Below, in pieces: positions 7,583-16,581 of a stretch of DNA of 51,480 bases. Location: the NCBI GenBank assembly GCA_910589045.1, contig CAJUSH010000022.1, positions 1 to 51,480 of the forward strand, read 5' to 3'. The notes beneath the pieces were generated by a model. That model was not told the DNA's origin and searched no databases. It saw only the letters and a list, made by a program, of their open reading frames with translations. Made by a program: the position numbers and the translations under genes. Source of the DNA: an uncultured Eubacterium sp. Lineage in GTDB: Bacteria > Bacillota_A > Clostridia > Lachnospirales > Lachnospiraceae. The first letter of the stretch is position 1. Every line of letters begins with the position of its first letter.

Positions 7583-10500
7583 CTAGCAACAATTTTCAAT
7601 AATCCTTTGCACCGCATATGGCCTTGCATATTTAATGCAAAAATCACTGACATATATCACATCTTTTTCAAAAGGTTCCACCCACATTGCCGGATAAACT
7701 ACAATTTTCTTCTGGATTCCCCTCTTTCTGACCAATATGGAATCTGTTAAAACATCTATCTGACAGCCTGACAGCCCCAATATCCGTTTCAATGAATCAA
7801 TATATTGTGCCTGCTTCTCCATGGAAACAGCAGCTGCCACCGCACCATGTTTCCCCCAATTGAAAAGTTCCAATGCCGCATAACGGTCCAAAAGACCATG
7901 CACATGCTGATTTCGGTAATGTTTCAGACACTTATGGCAGGAGCTGTCACAATCGCAGCTTTGCAGAAGCAGTTCTGCTTTGTCTAACAATCCCTCTATT
8001 TCATCTGCCACACTGGCCGCATATCCGGCGCCACTGGAAAGACTGTCATACAAATAAATATCCACAAAAAATCCCTTTACATTCTCCCTAAACCGATATC
8101 CTGTTACCAGCTCTGTAAACTCAATATCCAGAGACTGACTTGCCGCCAGTCGAATAGCCTCTGCCAATGACAACGCTGCCCGGCTAAGCCAGGGATTATC
8201 ATTCCGCCGGATGTCGATCTGTGTATGATCCAGTTCAAATTCCAGTACAAGCATGTCCGTTATAAAATCATAACCCAGATTCACATTCTCCGTGTTTATA
8301 TGCCTGCATCCATTCCGGGCAAATTTAGATTTATATGGTCTTTTTATCTTATCGAGAACATAGTTCTCATCTCCTGGCATTGCAGCGCCGCAATCCCTGC
8401 ATACCATAAACCCATGATTCTCTATCCCTCTGTTCAACATGATAATCCGCTGATTTGTTCTCGATGCGATTCTTATATGACTATAACCGAAAAGCTTTTG
8501 TATTTCATCCGAATCAGGCAATGTTGAATAAAGAGGCTGCTGAACAGCAGAATATTCCTCTGTCAATTGGGCATCCGAGATTGCTTCTGCATTTACCGGC
8601 GCAAATCCCCACGGACGGAGCATCCTTCTATCTTCTTCAAGTTCTCGATTCCCGCAAAAAGGACATGCCGTTGTTTTTTCTTCTGCAAGGCCAAACCAAC
8701 CGCAGTCAGAACATCTGCAAACCGGCTTCAAATAGTTTGGGTCTTCCGTAAAAGTGCGTGCCGGTGTCAAAGCTTTCCCGTGCTGCCTTTCGCTGCCGGG
8801 ATAATAAAATCCACCGATCTGGTAAGTCTTTTTGTCCACCACGATTGCCCTTCCAGGCGCGTATTCTCCAATTGCAATATCCAATCCCCTGTCAACCTCA
8901 TAGTCTACTTTTCCATCTGCATCCGTGATATATGTGCTGACCACATTTTTAGGAAAAGAATAAGTCGGTATAATCCCCTCCTCATAGAGCGCATCCAATA
9001 AACTTTTTTTATTTTTCAACCCGGTATCGCCTTCCACGCGAAATAGCTCCGGATGTGAATCCCGCTTTTCCTTCAATATTTTAAGCTCCTCTTCCAGTTC
9101 ATTCCTGAATTTCTGAAAGTCAAACAACATTCCCTCCGGTATAAGTAAATCATCCGTTGAAATCCTATATTTTTGCATAAAACAATAAAAATCTTCTAAG
9201 TAATTGTCTACAAAATCTGCTGCCGGACAGGTATCCATACTGGAACCTTTTTTAGCAAGATATTCCTGTAAAATCACTATACTCAAATGCCTTTGCAATA
9301 ATTTCTTACTTCTGATATCAATCCATGGTTTCCGTGAGTCTCCCCGAAACATAGGAACCGGATTTTTAAAATACAACGTATCGTGCGGCCCATCTTCACA
9401 AAACGTCACAATCGTAGACAAACTGGAACCCCGTCTGCCTGCACGTCCGGCTCTCTGCTGATAATTCTCCCTCATGGGCGGGATATTTCTCAGTCCAACT
9501 GCAACCAGAGAACCGATATCGATACCCACCTCCATCGTAGTGGTACTGCTGAGAATATCTACCGGCGTTTCCCCCTCTTGAATCAAATCCTGAAAACGAA
9601 GTTCATACTTTTCCGTCTTGCTCCACATCTTATCCCTCTGATCCTTGTAGGAAAGCTGCGCTGTATGCTCTTCTGTATCAATGACTCGAATTCTCTTCCC
9701 ATTTAGAGCGTCCTCAACCGGTTTCCTCCAAAAATTCAAAGATTCATATTCTTCGCTTGTCATTGCATGAATTGTCAGATTACCACAGCTTGGACATCTA
9801 CCCCTCAATAGATACGGCGTTATTTCAGAGCATTTCCCGCACATGTACCAACGGTGATTCACATCAAATCTGGGCCTTATACGGGAAATATCCACATAAA
9901 GCCTTCCGTTATCTGTCTCCGCCGTATCCAGAAACATTTCATTCAAAATCCTGTGCCATGCATCGGCAACTGGCGACTTTTCTGACCATCCCATAATCTC
10001 CTGCATTTTCTTTGGAAAATTCCAGTCCTTTTTTAAGCCATATCCCCCATAACTGACACGGACTTTCTCCCGCACCGTATCCGTAATCCTATGTCCCAAA
10101 ACAGTTGCTGTATCACAGGCAAAAATCATCCACGCATGAAATACTTCCAAAAACTCCTGATCAGATACACTGATGTTTTCATCTTCAAACCAGTCAACAG
10201 CCTCCATAAATGCCTGCTCTGTCGGTTCTATCCAGCTTGTCGCCGAGTCATACAGCGTATTATAACCGCCCGAAAACAAACGCAGCAAATATTCCTGCAT
10301 TTTTATTGGTGCATTCTCCATCGAAAATCTTGGAACATAATCCCGCTTTCGCTTCATGCTGCGCTCGTAGCTACGAAGTGCCGAAGAACAATTGGCAGCA
10401 AATTTTTCCCTTTCTGAACCATGCAACAGTTGAACATGCTTTTCTCCCGCAGCGAGGCAAAAGTAATCATATAGCATATCCATTGACTGTTCCGCCGCAG

Positions 10501-12832
10501 ATTTTTCCATTTTATCAATGGCCAGCACAAATAGCTGTCGAACCGCCATAAGATCCGAAGCCTCCGACATATCCCGTGCAAGTCTTGCTGCGCGCTGGCG
10601 GCTGTCAGAAAATAACAATATTTTTCGTCCTTCATTTGGAAAACGATCCGGACTCTGATCTTTGCCAGACACCGCAGGCTGAATCTGGAACTGCGCCTTA
10701 ATTAAATTAAAAAATGACTGGTTACCCCGGGTGCTAAACGAAGTCAGCTGTGTCTTTGATAGCTGATGCTGGCAATGCGGGCAGACTGAAAACGTTAAAA
10801 TCTGAGGCCGGCCCTTGACAAAATGATTACAGTAATATAACTTTCTGATCCCCGGCTTTCCCTCCAGAGAATCATCTCTAAAATTCAAAAATCCGCTATG
10901 TACATCAAGATAGCAGGGTAGCGGCGGATGTGTGCCTTGTTTCAAAACAGGCTCATCATTCTTCCCCGGAAGAAACAGGTGAATCTCTTTCATACAACGG
11001 TCTATTACCTGCCCCGGATAGTTCCAAAGATAAACATTCCCACGAAACGAATCATTTTCCAAAATGTAAGCCTTATAAAAAAGAGCTCCGCACCGCCTGT
11101 CGTTATAAAGCTCATATACCACGCTATTGCAATGAGGGCACACCAGCCTGCCATCCGACAAAAAAATTTCCCCCAAAGTCAAAGAGCCGTCTGTATGAGC
11201 ATATTTACAATGTTCATTCGCACAGGCATAAACACCATGGATTCCTTTGAACAGCATATGCATTCGAGACGGAAATAAAACACTTCCTTTTTTATTCCTG
11301 GCCAGCGGAGCAATGGCCAGAAGAATACTCACTCCGGAAAGAGCCTTTTCCTCATCCATCCCGGGAAAAATCGTAAATGCCAGTTCCTGCAACGAAACTG
11401 CATTACCGCGGCATAGACGAATTAGCTCACAAAAGGGTCGATATGTAGTCAAAGAGTCATACATCCATCCGTATGCCGATTCCAAATCAAAAAAAGGTGA
11501 TCCTGCTCCCTCTACATCTTTCCAAAATTCATTCAAAGCTGCCAGTCGTTCTTCATCATTGCCTTCAAAATCTGCGTCCTGTACTCTCTCGAATTTCAAA
11601 AAAGGAATATCATACTGAAACTTACCTCGAATTTCTTCCCTCTCACCAGTGAGATAACAAAATTCCTGCTCCTTGTCAGCTGCCGTCAACTCATTTGCAA
11701 ACTGCATAACCGCATATCGATCGGCATCATTTCTGTCTGGCATACTCGCCGTAGTCAGAATAAATTGGACACGATCACGCGTAATCCCAAGCTTATGAAA
11801 CAAACGCCGGACAAGCAACGCCACTTCTCCACCAGAGGAACCCCTGTACATATGGGCCTCGTCAATGACAAACAACAGCTTATTAGACTCATCTGCCTTC
11901 AGCCACTCTTTTGTATCAAACCATACGTTCTTCTCTCGCGGCCTGAAAAGCATATACTCAAGCATCGAATAATTTGTGATTAATATATCCGGACTGACTT
12001 GCTGCATCTCAAACCGGGTAATCAGCTCTGCGTCTTCATCATTTGGGACATGCCTGCCGTCATGGAGACGTTTTAAAAAGCTTTCCATATCGCTCTTTGC
12101 GGGTATCTTTCCGCCATCCAACAGCTTTTCAAAATATTCTCTCTCTTCATCGGTTTGCGGAAATGTCATGCTGGCCAAAGTTTTTTCAAGGGCTCTATCC
12201 TGTTTTTCCTTTGGCATTTCCCCCGTATAAGGCGTCCTGCCAGTATACATGCCAAACTGAGGTCTGCGTATATCCTGTCCACAGACCTCTCTGAAAATAT
12301 TGACAAATTTATTTTCCGGATCGCCAATCAAACGTCTCAGCCTGCTAATTTGATCAGAAACCAGAGCATTCATGGGATACATAATAATCGTCCTGACCCC
12401 GCGCTTTCTCCAGGAATCTTTCGAGTTGCGTGCCTCATTTGCAAGCTTTGCCATTAGCGGCCACATAAAACATTCCGTTTTACCGGAACCAGTACCTGTT
12501 GCAACAAAAAGGTCTTTGCCGGCTGCCGCCGCTTCCAGAGCCTTTATCTGATGCAAAAAAGGAGCCTCATGAACACCAATCCCTGCCTCCGCCAGCTTCT
12601 CAAAATATTCCTTCATCCACTCTGGCAAATCCGCGTGTTGAATACCGCGATATTCGCTCTTATAAGCAGGCGACGATTCAATAAACGGTTTTTGATACAA
12701 AATTCCTTCCTCATCTAACTGAGCACTGATTGCAGATAAAAGCAACGGCGATTTTCCAAAATATTGTGATTTAATATATTCTTTCAATTCCGTGCGCAAT
12801 TGCTTATGTACAAAATTCGCTCCATTTGTCAT
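7583..12832 (-). CDS. Giant YprA-like DEAH helicase with MZB/DUF1998 C-terminus
   Basis: Seen: 1749 residues from the ATG at 12832, which follows AGAGGAATGATATT and starts 4 nt after the upstream stop; a reading to 12877 only overlaps that gene. Q-motif Gln about 95, Walker A ATGTGSGKT at 111-119, DEAH box IDEAHMYRG near 323, motif III TTAS, motif V SSTTTMEVGIDIG and motif VI QQRAGRAGRRG near 1126. Several zinc-ribbon pairs follow the pattern C..C: CPHC, CGKC/CPSC, CSDC/CPFC, CRDC. The C-terminus has SLSSGAGYAA and CDCDSSCHKCLKHYRNQ at about 1620-1640, the MZB/DUF1998 cluster. This architecture is that of YprA-family SF2 helicases, known from DISARM (DrmA), Dpd and Druantia (DruE) defence. 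No methylase or PLD gene is adjacent. Inferred: nucleic-acid translocase and core of an anti-phage system. Confidence 0.93.
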   Translation of the reverse strand: MTNGANFVHKQLRTELKEYIKSQYFGKSPLLLSAISAQLDEEGILYQKPFIESSPAYKSEYRGIQHADLPEWMKEYFEKLAEAGIGVHEAPFLHQIKALEAAAAGKDLFVATGTGSGKTECFMWPLMAKLANEARNSKDSWRKRGVRTIIMYPMNALVSDQISRLRRLIGDPENKFVNIFREVCGQDIRRPQFGMYTGRTPYTGEMPKEKQDRALEKTLASMTFPQTDEEREYFEKLLDGGKIPAKSDMESFLKRLHDGRHVPNDEDAELITRFEMQQVSPDILITNYSMLEYMLFRPREKNVWFDTKEWLKADESNKLLFVIDEAHMYRGSSGGEVALLVRRLFHKLGITRDRVQFILTTASMPDRNDADRYAVMQFANELTAADKEQEFCYLTGEREEIRGKFQYDIPFLKFERVQDADFEGNDEERLAALNEFWKDVEGAGSPFFDLESAYGWMYDSLTTYRPFCELIRLCRGNAVSLQELAFTIFPGMDEEKALSGVSILLAIAPLARNKKGSVLFPSRMHMLFKGIHGVYACANEHCKYAHTDGSLTLGEIFLSDGRLVCPHCNSVVYELYNDRRCGALFYKAYILENDSFRGNVYLWNYPGQVIDRCMKEIHLFLPGKNDEPVLKQGTHPPLPCYLDVHSGFLNFRDDSLEGKPGIRKLYYCNHFVKGRPQILTFSVCPHCQHQLSKTQLTSFSTRGNQSFFNLIKAQFQIQPAVSGKDQSPDRFPNEGRKILLFSDSRQRAARLARDMSEASDLMAVRQLFVLAIDKMEKSAAEQSMDMLYDYFCLAAGEKHVQLLHGSEREKFAANCSSALRSYERSMKRKRDYVPRFSMENAPIKMQEYLLRLFSGGYNTLYDSATSWIEPTEQAFMEAVDWFEDENISVSDQEFLEVFHAWMIFACDTATVLGHRITDTVREKVRVSYGGYGLKKDWNFPKKMQEIMGWSEKSPVADAWHRILNEMFLDTAETDNGRLYVDISRIRPRFDVNHRWYMCGKCSEITPYLLRGRCPSCGNLTIHAMTSEEYESLNFWRKPVEDALNGKRIRVIDTEEHTAQLSYKDQRDKMWSKTEKYELRFQDLIQEGETPVDILSSTTTMEVGIDIGSLVAVGLRNIPPMRENYQQRAGRAGRRGSSLSTIVTFCEDGPHDTLYFKNPVPMFRGDSRKPWIDIRSKKLLQRHLSIVILQEYLAKKGSSMDTCPAADFVDNYLEDFYCFMQKYRISTDDLLIPEGMLFDFQKFRNELEEELKILKEKRDSHPELFRVEGDTGLKNKKSLLDALYEEGIIPTYSFPKNVVSTYITDADGKVDYEVDRGLDIAIGEYAPGRAIVVDKKTYQIGGFYYPGSERQHGKALTPARTFTEDPNYLKPVCRCSDCGWFGLAEEKTTACPFCGNRELEEDRRMLRPWGFAPVNAEAISDAQLTEEYSAVQQPLYSTLPDSDEIQKLFGYSHIRIASRTNQRIIMLNRGIENHGFMVCRDCGAAMPGDENYVLDKIKRPYKSKFARNGCRHINTENVNLGYDFITDMLVLEFELDHTQIDIRRNDNPWLSRAALSLAEAIRLAASQSLDIEFTELVTGYRFRENVKGFFVDIYLYDSLSSGAGYAASVADEIEGLLDKAELLLQSCDCDSSCHKCLKHYRNQHVHGLLDRYAALELFNWGKHGAVAAAVSMEKQAQYIDSLKRILGLSGCQIDVLTDSILVRKRGIQKKIVVYPAMWVEPFEKDVIYVSDFCIKYARPYAVQRIIENCC

Positions 12833-12836
12833 AATA

Positions 12837-13841
12837 TCATTCCTCTTTAAACTCGTATCCGATCGATTCAAAAACATTTTTTATTGCACAAAATACAGAA
12901 AACTCAAAAATCCTGTTAAAATCACGCGGTAAACCCACATAAGACTCAGGCCAGCTATAAAGCTTTATCAGATTCAGTTCCGCAGGAGGAAATAAATAAT
13001 TTATATGTACTTGAACAATCTTACCGTCTTTATGATAGGTGGTGGCTGGCAAAACTTCTCTTGCAGACAGAAAAGCATTCGAAACGGTTCGGTAATTACC
13101 TCCTCTAACCATCCAGTCTGGCAGTTGGCTTCCCATCAACCGTTCATTTTCTATTTTATACAAATAGTAATTCCAATTCCCGAAAGAGTCAGTCCGTGCC
13201 AGAGATATCTCCCCCGTTTTATCCGGAATGTCAATCCAATATCCGAATGTAAAAGGCGGCTTCGTGCAATGATATTCAATCTTTGTCTCGGCATTGATCG
13301 GTTTCCATTTTGCATGTGATACCAGATATTCCCATTGTTCCTTAAGCATATTTTCCTGTAATTGAAACATCTCTTTTACCTGTAAAGAACTTGTATTGTC
13401 CACATCAAAAGAATAACTTCCAACACCGCTTACATACTGTTCCCGATCAAGCGGCACTCCCCTCATGAAATAAACGCCCCCGGCTTCTGATATACACTCC
13501 GCTGCCGGTATAATCCTGCCGGATAAATGATAAACGTTACCAGTGTCCAGAAAAATATCATATATTTCATTGCACAGTGCTTCCATGCCATCCGAATAAA
13601 ATTGACAAATCTCCGGATACATTTCCAGATAGCTTTTTAAAAGCCCTTCAATCCTTCTCTTAAAATGCCTAATAGAAGCCGGCTGAAGATCCTCCTGAAT
13701 ATCCCACAGAGAAGCATACCCCATCCTTCCCAGTAAACTGTAAACCACCCGTGCCTTCCAGGACTCCTCCTGCTCTGATTCTCCTTTGGAAATGTGAAAC
13801 TCATCTGCAATCGTACCAATAAGACCACCGTATTTATTCAT
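12837..13841 (-). CDS. Uncharacterised protein encoded before the DUF1998 helicase
   Basis: Not recognised. Seen: 334 residues, soluble, no signal peptide. The N-terminus has a helical region, GGLIGTIADEFHISKGESEQ, EESWKARVVYSLLGRMGYAS and LWDIQEDLQP, that resembles a small winged-helix or helix-bundle module. The middle is beta-rich: VYHLSGRIIPAAECISEAGG, TGEISLARTDSFGNWNYYLY, MVRGGNYRTVSNAF. The start overlaps the 910-aa gene by 4 nt (ATGA), and the stop is 4 nt from the helicase start. Translation is therefore probably coupled to both. Inferred: obligate partner of the helicase. By order and size it could correspond to DruD of Druantia type I, but this is unverified. Confidence 0.75.
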   Translation of the reverse strand: MNKYGGLIGTIADEFHISKGESEQEESWKARVVYSLLGRMGYASLWDIQEDLQPASIRHFKRRIEGLLKSYLEMYPEICQFYSDGMEALCNEIYDIFLDTGNVYHLSGRIIPAAECISEAGGVYFMRGVPLDREQYVSGVGSYSFDVDNTSSLQVKEMFQLQENMLKEQWEYLVSHAKWKPINAETKIEYHCTKPPFTFGYWIDIPDKTGEISLARTDSFGNWNYYLYKIENERLMGSQLPDWMVRGGNYRTVSNAFLSAREVLPATTYHKDGKIVQVHINYLFPPAELNLIKLYSWPESYVGLPRDFNRIFEFSVFCAIKNVFESIGYEFKEE

Positions 13842-16570
13842 TCTGTTTCTCCAAGATAAGCACGAATATAAGAAAGCAATTCAGATGATATGGATGATTC
13901 CTTTACCATCCCTTTGAGCAAATACGTGCGCAAGACATCTATTCTGTCATACACATATCCATACGGAAGAATTGCAAATATATAATCATAGTCAACCCTG
14001 TCATCCTGCATAATCATATGCATATCTGTTAAAATCTGTTGGAGCATATTCCGCCCAAGAACACTCAGCCGCAATTCGTTCAACAGTTTATTATGGCATG
14101 GTTTCGGTGTAGCGCTAATATAATGCTGAAATCCCTCCATCATATATCCGCCACCAAACTTTCGAGTTGGATATTTATCTACAAAATGCTCTGTCAACAG
14201 CGGAATCATATAGTTAAAAAAGCTGTTCGGTTCAATCGCTAAATCTTCCGAATAGGGATGTATGCCTATATAAAATCTATTTCTATCAGCAAGGATTCCT
14301 GGCAGATATGAATTCCATGCCCTGCAAAACAGATTTTCTATTGCAATGACTTTCTCCTTGGAGTTGAGACATTGCTCCACAACTGCATTTGAATAATTCC
14401 CCTCCAGCCTCAGGGTGGCCGCCAGACAACCAAACAAAGCTGCTGAAAAAGCGTCAGCAATATCATGCGCACAAGGTCCGGCTAATAACAGCGGAACATG
14501 ATTGATATAGGCTGCATACATAAATGCCCCCAGACCATCAGCATATTTTTCAGAGACCCCTGCCTCGAAAAGCTCCAATCTAATTGAATCCCCCAATTCA
14601 GCCCAATCATGATTCAGTTCAAGTTCTTCAGGCTCCAGATGTTCTCCTTCTATGAAAACTGCCGAAGGGAAATCATGCTGTTGCATTGTAGACATTCCTT
14701 CACTTATTGGAAACTGGAACGCCATATCAGCAACAAATTCAGCTGCATGACTTTTGGCCTGTGCAATACGATCAAAAACTTCTTTTTCCACATCAAACGC
14801 TAATTGCTTTTGTTTTTCAATCTCCTTACGGACATCAACCAACTTTTCTTTTGTTTCGTCATATTCTATCATCAGTTGTTCCAAAAGCTTCGACTGCTGA
14901 TCTGTTTTTCTTTGCATAAGTTCAAATGCCTCATTTGCTTCTGCAATTTGCAACGCATGTTTTTCTTTCCAGCTGTCCGCTACAAGGCTTTCACACACCT
15001 CCAGCAATGACGGATGATTCATGATACAACGAGACAAAACCTCACCCTCAAAATCAGCATTACAAAGATATTTGTCTGCACTTTCAATAAAACATTCTAC
15101 AAGTTCTTTTGCCTCTGCCATACTGCATTCACAGGCATCCACAATTTCATCATATAATTCATCTGTTGGCAGCTCTCTGAGAAAATTCTTGAAATTCTGA
15201 TACTCGCTTTTTACAAATCCATTCTGCTTCATCGCTGTCCACGTTATTTTCTGCACCAAAATATCTTTTACGATCTCTAACGCATTTTTAACCCGGACAA
15301 TCTTACTTGGTCTGCCTAAATTTACTCTCCGGTGAAAACACCTTTTGTCGCTGAAAAAAATATCTTCACTGGTTAATAAAAACCCCCGAAGTGAAAAAAC
15401 ATTTGATTTTAACCGAATCCTGTTTTCTGTAATATCCAAATCCTCAAACGTGCAGTATACCCCTTCATAAACTCCACTTTCATTCCAATAAACAAAGATC
15501 ATCTTTCGAGATACATCAGTATCCGTAATCCCATATTTCAATTTTTCCAAAAGGCCATTGATTGACATACAATCTTGAACAATGACAATTTCAACGGGAA
15601 CATAATTATCTTTATAAACTGAAAGAATATGATCTTTTGTCGGATCATTCAGATTAGGGACAACTTTCCAATCCCAAATACCAACAAAGCCCTCTGTATC
15701 AGGTACATACTTTTCTTTCGTATACAATTTGCTATAAGCAGGCGCATCAGTCAAATATCCACCTAAAATCACTCCATCTTCTATATCCGACAGTCTTGCT
15801 AATCTTAAACGTCCGCCATAATCATATACGATCTTACATAACGATGTAAACTGATACCCTTCGTCACGTACTATTTCTCCACTAAAAACAGATTTTTCTT
15901 CAAGCTTATTCATTTCAATAAGTTCAGACTCTAACCCTTCTATTCTCATCTGGACTTGTGTAAGCTCCTTTTCTGTATCAGTCAATTTCTGCTGGGTTTC
16001 TTCCACATCACTCTCTAAATCTTCAATATTCCGTATATAATTCTTTTCAGAAGCCTCCCATTCTGCTTTTGCATCAGAAAAGCATTTATTTAACGCAACA
16101 ATGTCTGAATTTTCATTTTCCTTTACAACAGCAGACAACGCACACTCCTGCTTTTCTGAAAATAAACGTATCGCACTTTTAAATAATTGAATATATTCTT
16201 CAGAAGAAGAATGCCCAACAATTTTAAAATAAACGTCAAGACAATCAGAAAAAACGGTATCAGAAAGTGTAAGAAGCAACGCGCTTTCCGAATCCTTTCC
16301 CTCCTTCATCAAACGATTCCTTCGATCACTAATTTCTTTCAGTACAAGAGCTATCTGATCATTGAGAAATAACAATATAAACGGCTCATTTCGATTACGA
16401 ACAGCCAATTGCACTGTCATTTTTTCAGAAAGTCTGTTTGGACGAAAGCCCGGACATATTTTGGAAAATTTTTGTGGATTATTTTGAAAATTCTTTTTTA
16501 TTTCTTTTTCTGTAATAATCTTACAGATAAAAGTCAATTCTTCATCTGTAAGATTTTCAATATAGTTCAT
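13838..16570 (-). CDS. Coiled-coil protein with degenerate AAA-like ATPase domain
   Basis: Seen: 910 residues from the ATG at 16570, spaced 7 nt from AAGGAG; the ATG at 16576 is too close to it. An N-terminal helical region is followed by a long coiled coil at about 175-225 (EETQQKLTDTEKELTQVQMR), a beta-rich domain at about 230-420, a second coiled coil at about 560-620, and a C-terminal domain. That domain begins VPLLLAGPCAHDIADAFSAA at about 692, in the position of an AAA+ P-loop (LLLxGPxGxGKT) but lacking GK[S/T]. VIAIENL near 742 sits where Walker B would be. It therefore looks like a pseudo-ATPase of McrB or MoxR type. It is coupled to both neighbours. Inferred: structural or DNA-sensing subunit of the helicase system. 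No family name can be given safely. Confidence 0.75.
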   Translation of the reverse strand: MNYIENLTDEELTFICKIITEKEIKKNFQNNPQKFSKICPGFRPNRLSEKMTVQLAVRNRNEPFILLFLNDQIALVLKEISDRRNRLMKEGKDSESALLLTLSDTVFSDCLDVYFKIVGHSSSEEYIQLFKSAIRLFSEKQECALSAVVKENENSDIVALNKCFSDAKAEWEASEKNYIRNIEDLESDVEETQQKLTDTEKELTQVQMRIEGLESELIEMNKLEEKSVFSGEIVRDEGYQFTSLCKIVYDYGGRLRLARLSDIEDGVILGGYLTDAPAYSKLYTKEKYVPDTEGFVGIWDWKVVPNLNDPTKDHILSVYKDNYVPVEIVIVQDCMSINGLLEKLKYGITDTDVSRKMIFVYWNESGVYEGVYCTFEDLDITENRIRLKSNVFSLRGFLLTSEDIFFSDKRCFHRRVNLGRPSKIVRVKNALEIVKDILVQKITWTAMKQNGFVKSEYQNFKNFLRELPTDELYDEIVDACECSMAEAKELVECFIESADKYLCNADFEGEVLSRCIMNHPSLLEVCESLVADSWKEKHALQIAEANEAFELMQRKTDQQSKLLEQLMIEYDETKEKLVDVRKEIEKQKQLAFDVEKEVFDRIAQAKSHAAEFVADMAFQFPISEGMSTMQQHDFPSAVFIEGEHLEPEELELNHDWAELGDSIRLELFEAGVSEKYADGLGAFMYAAYINHVPLLLAGPCAHDIADAFSAALFGCLAATLRLEGNYSNAVVEQCLNSKEKVIAIENLFCRAWNSYLPGILADRNRFYIGIHPYSEDLAIEPNSFFNYMIPLLTEHFVDKYPTRKFGGGYMMEGFQHYISATPKPCHNKLLNELRLSVLGRNMLQQILTDMHMIMQDDRVDYDYIFAILPYGYVYDRIDVLRTYLLKGMVKESSISSELLSYIRAYLGETE

Positions 16571-16581
16571 CTTCATGCTCC

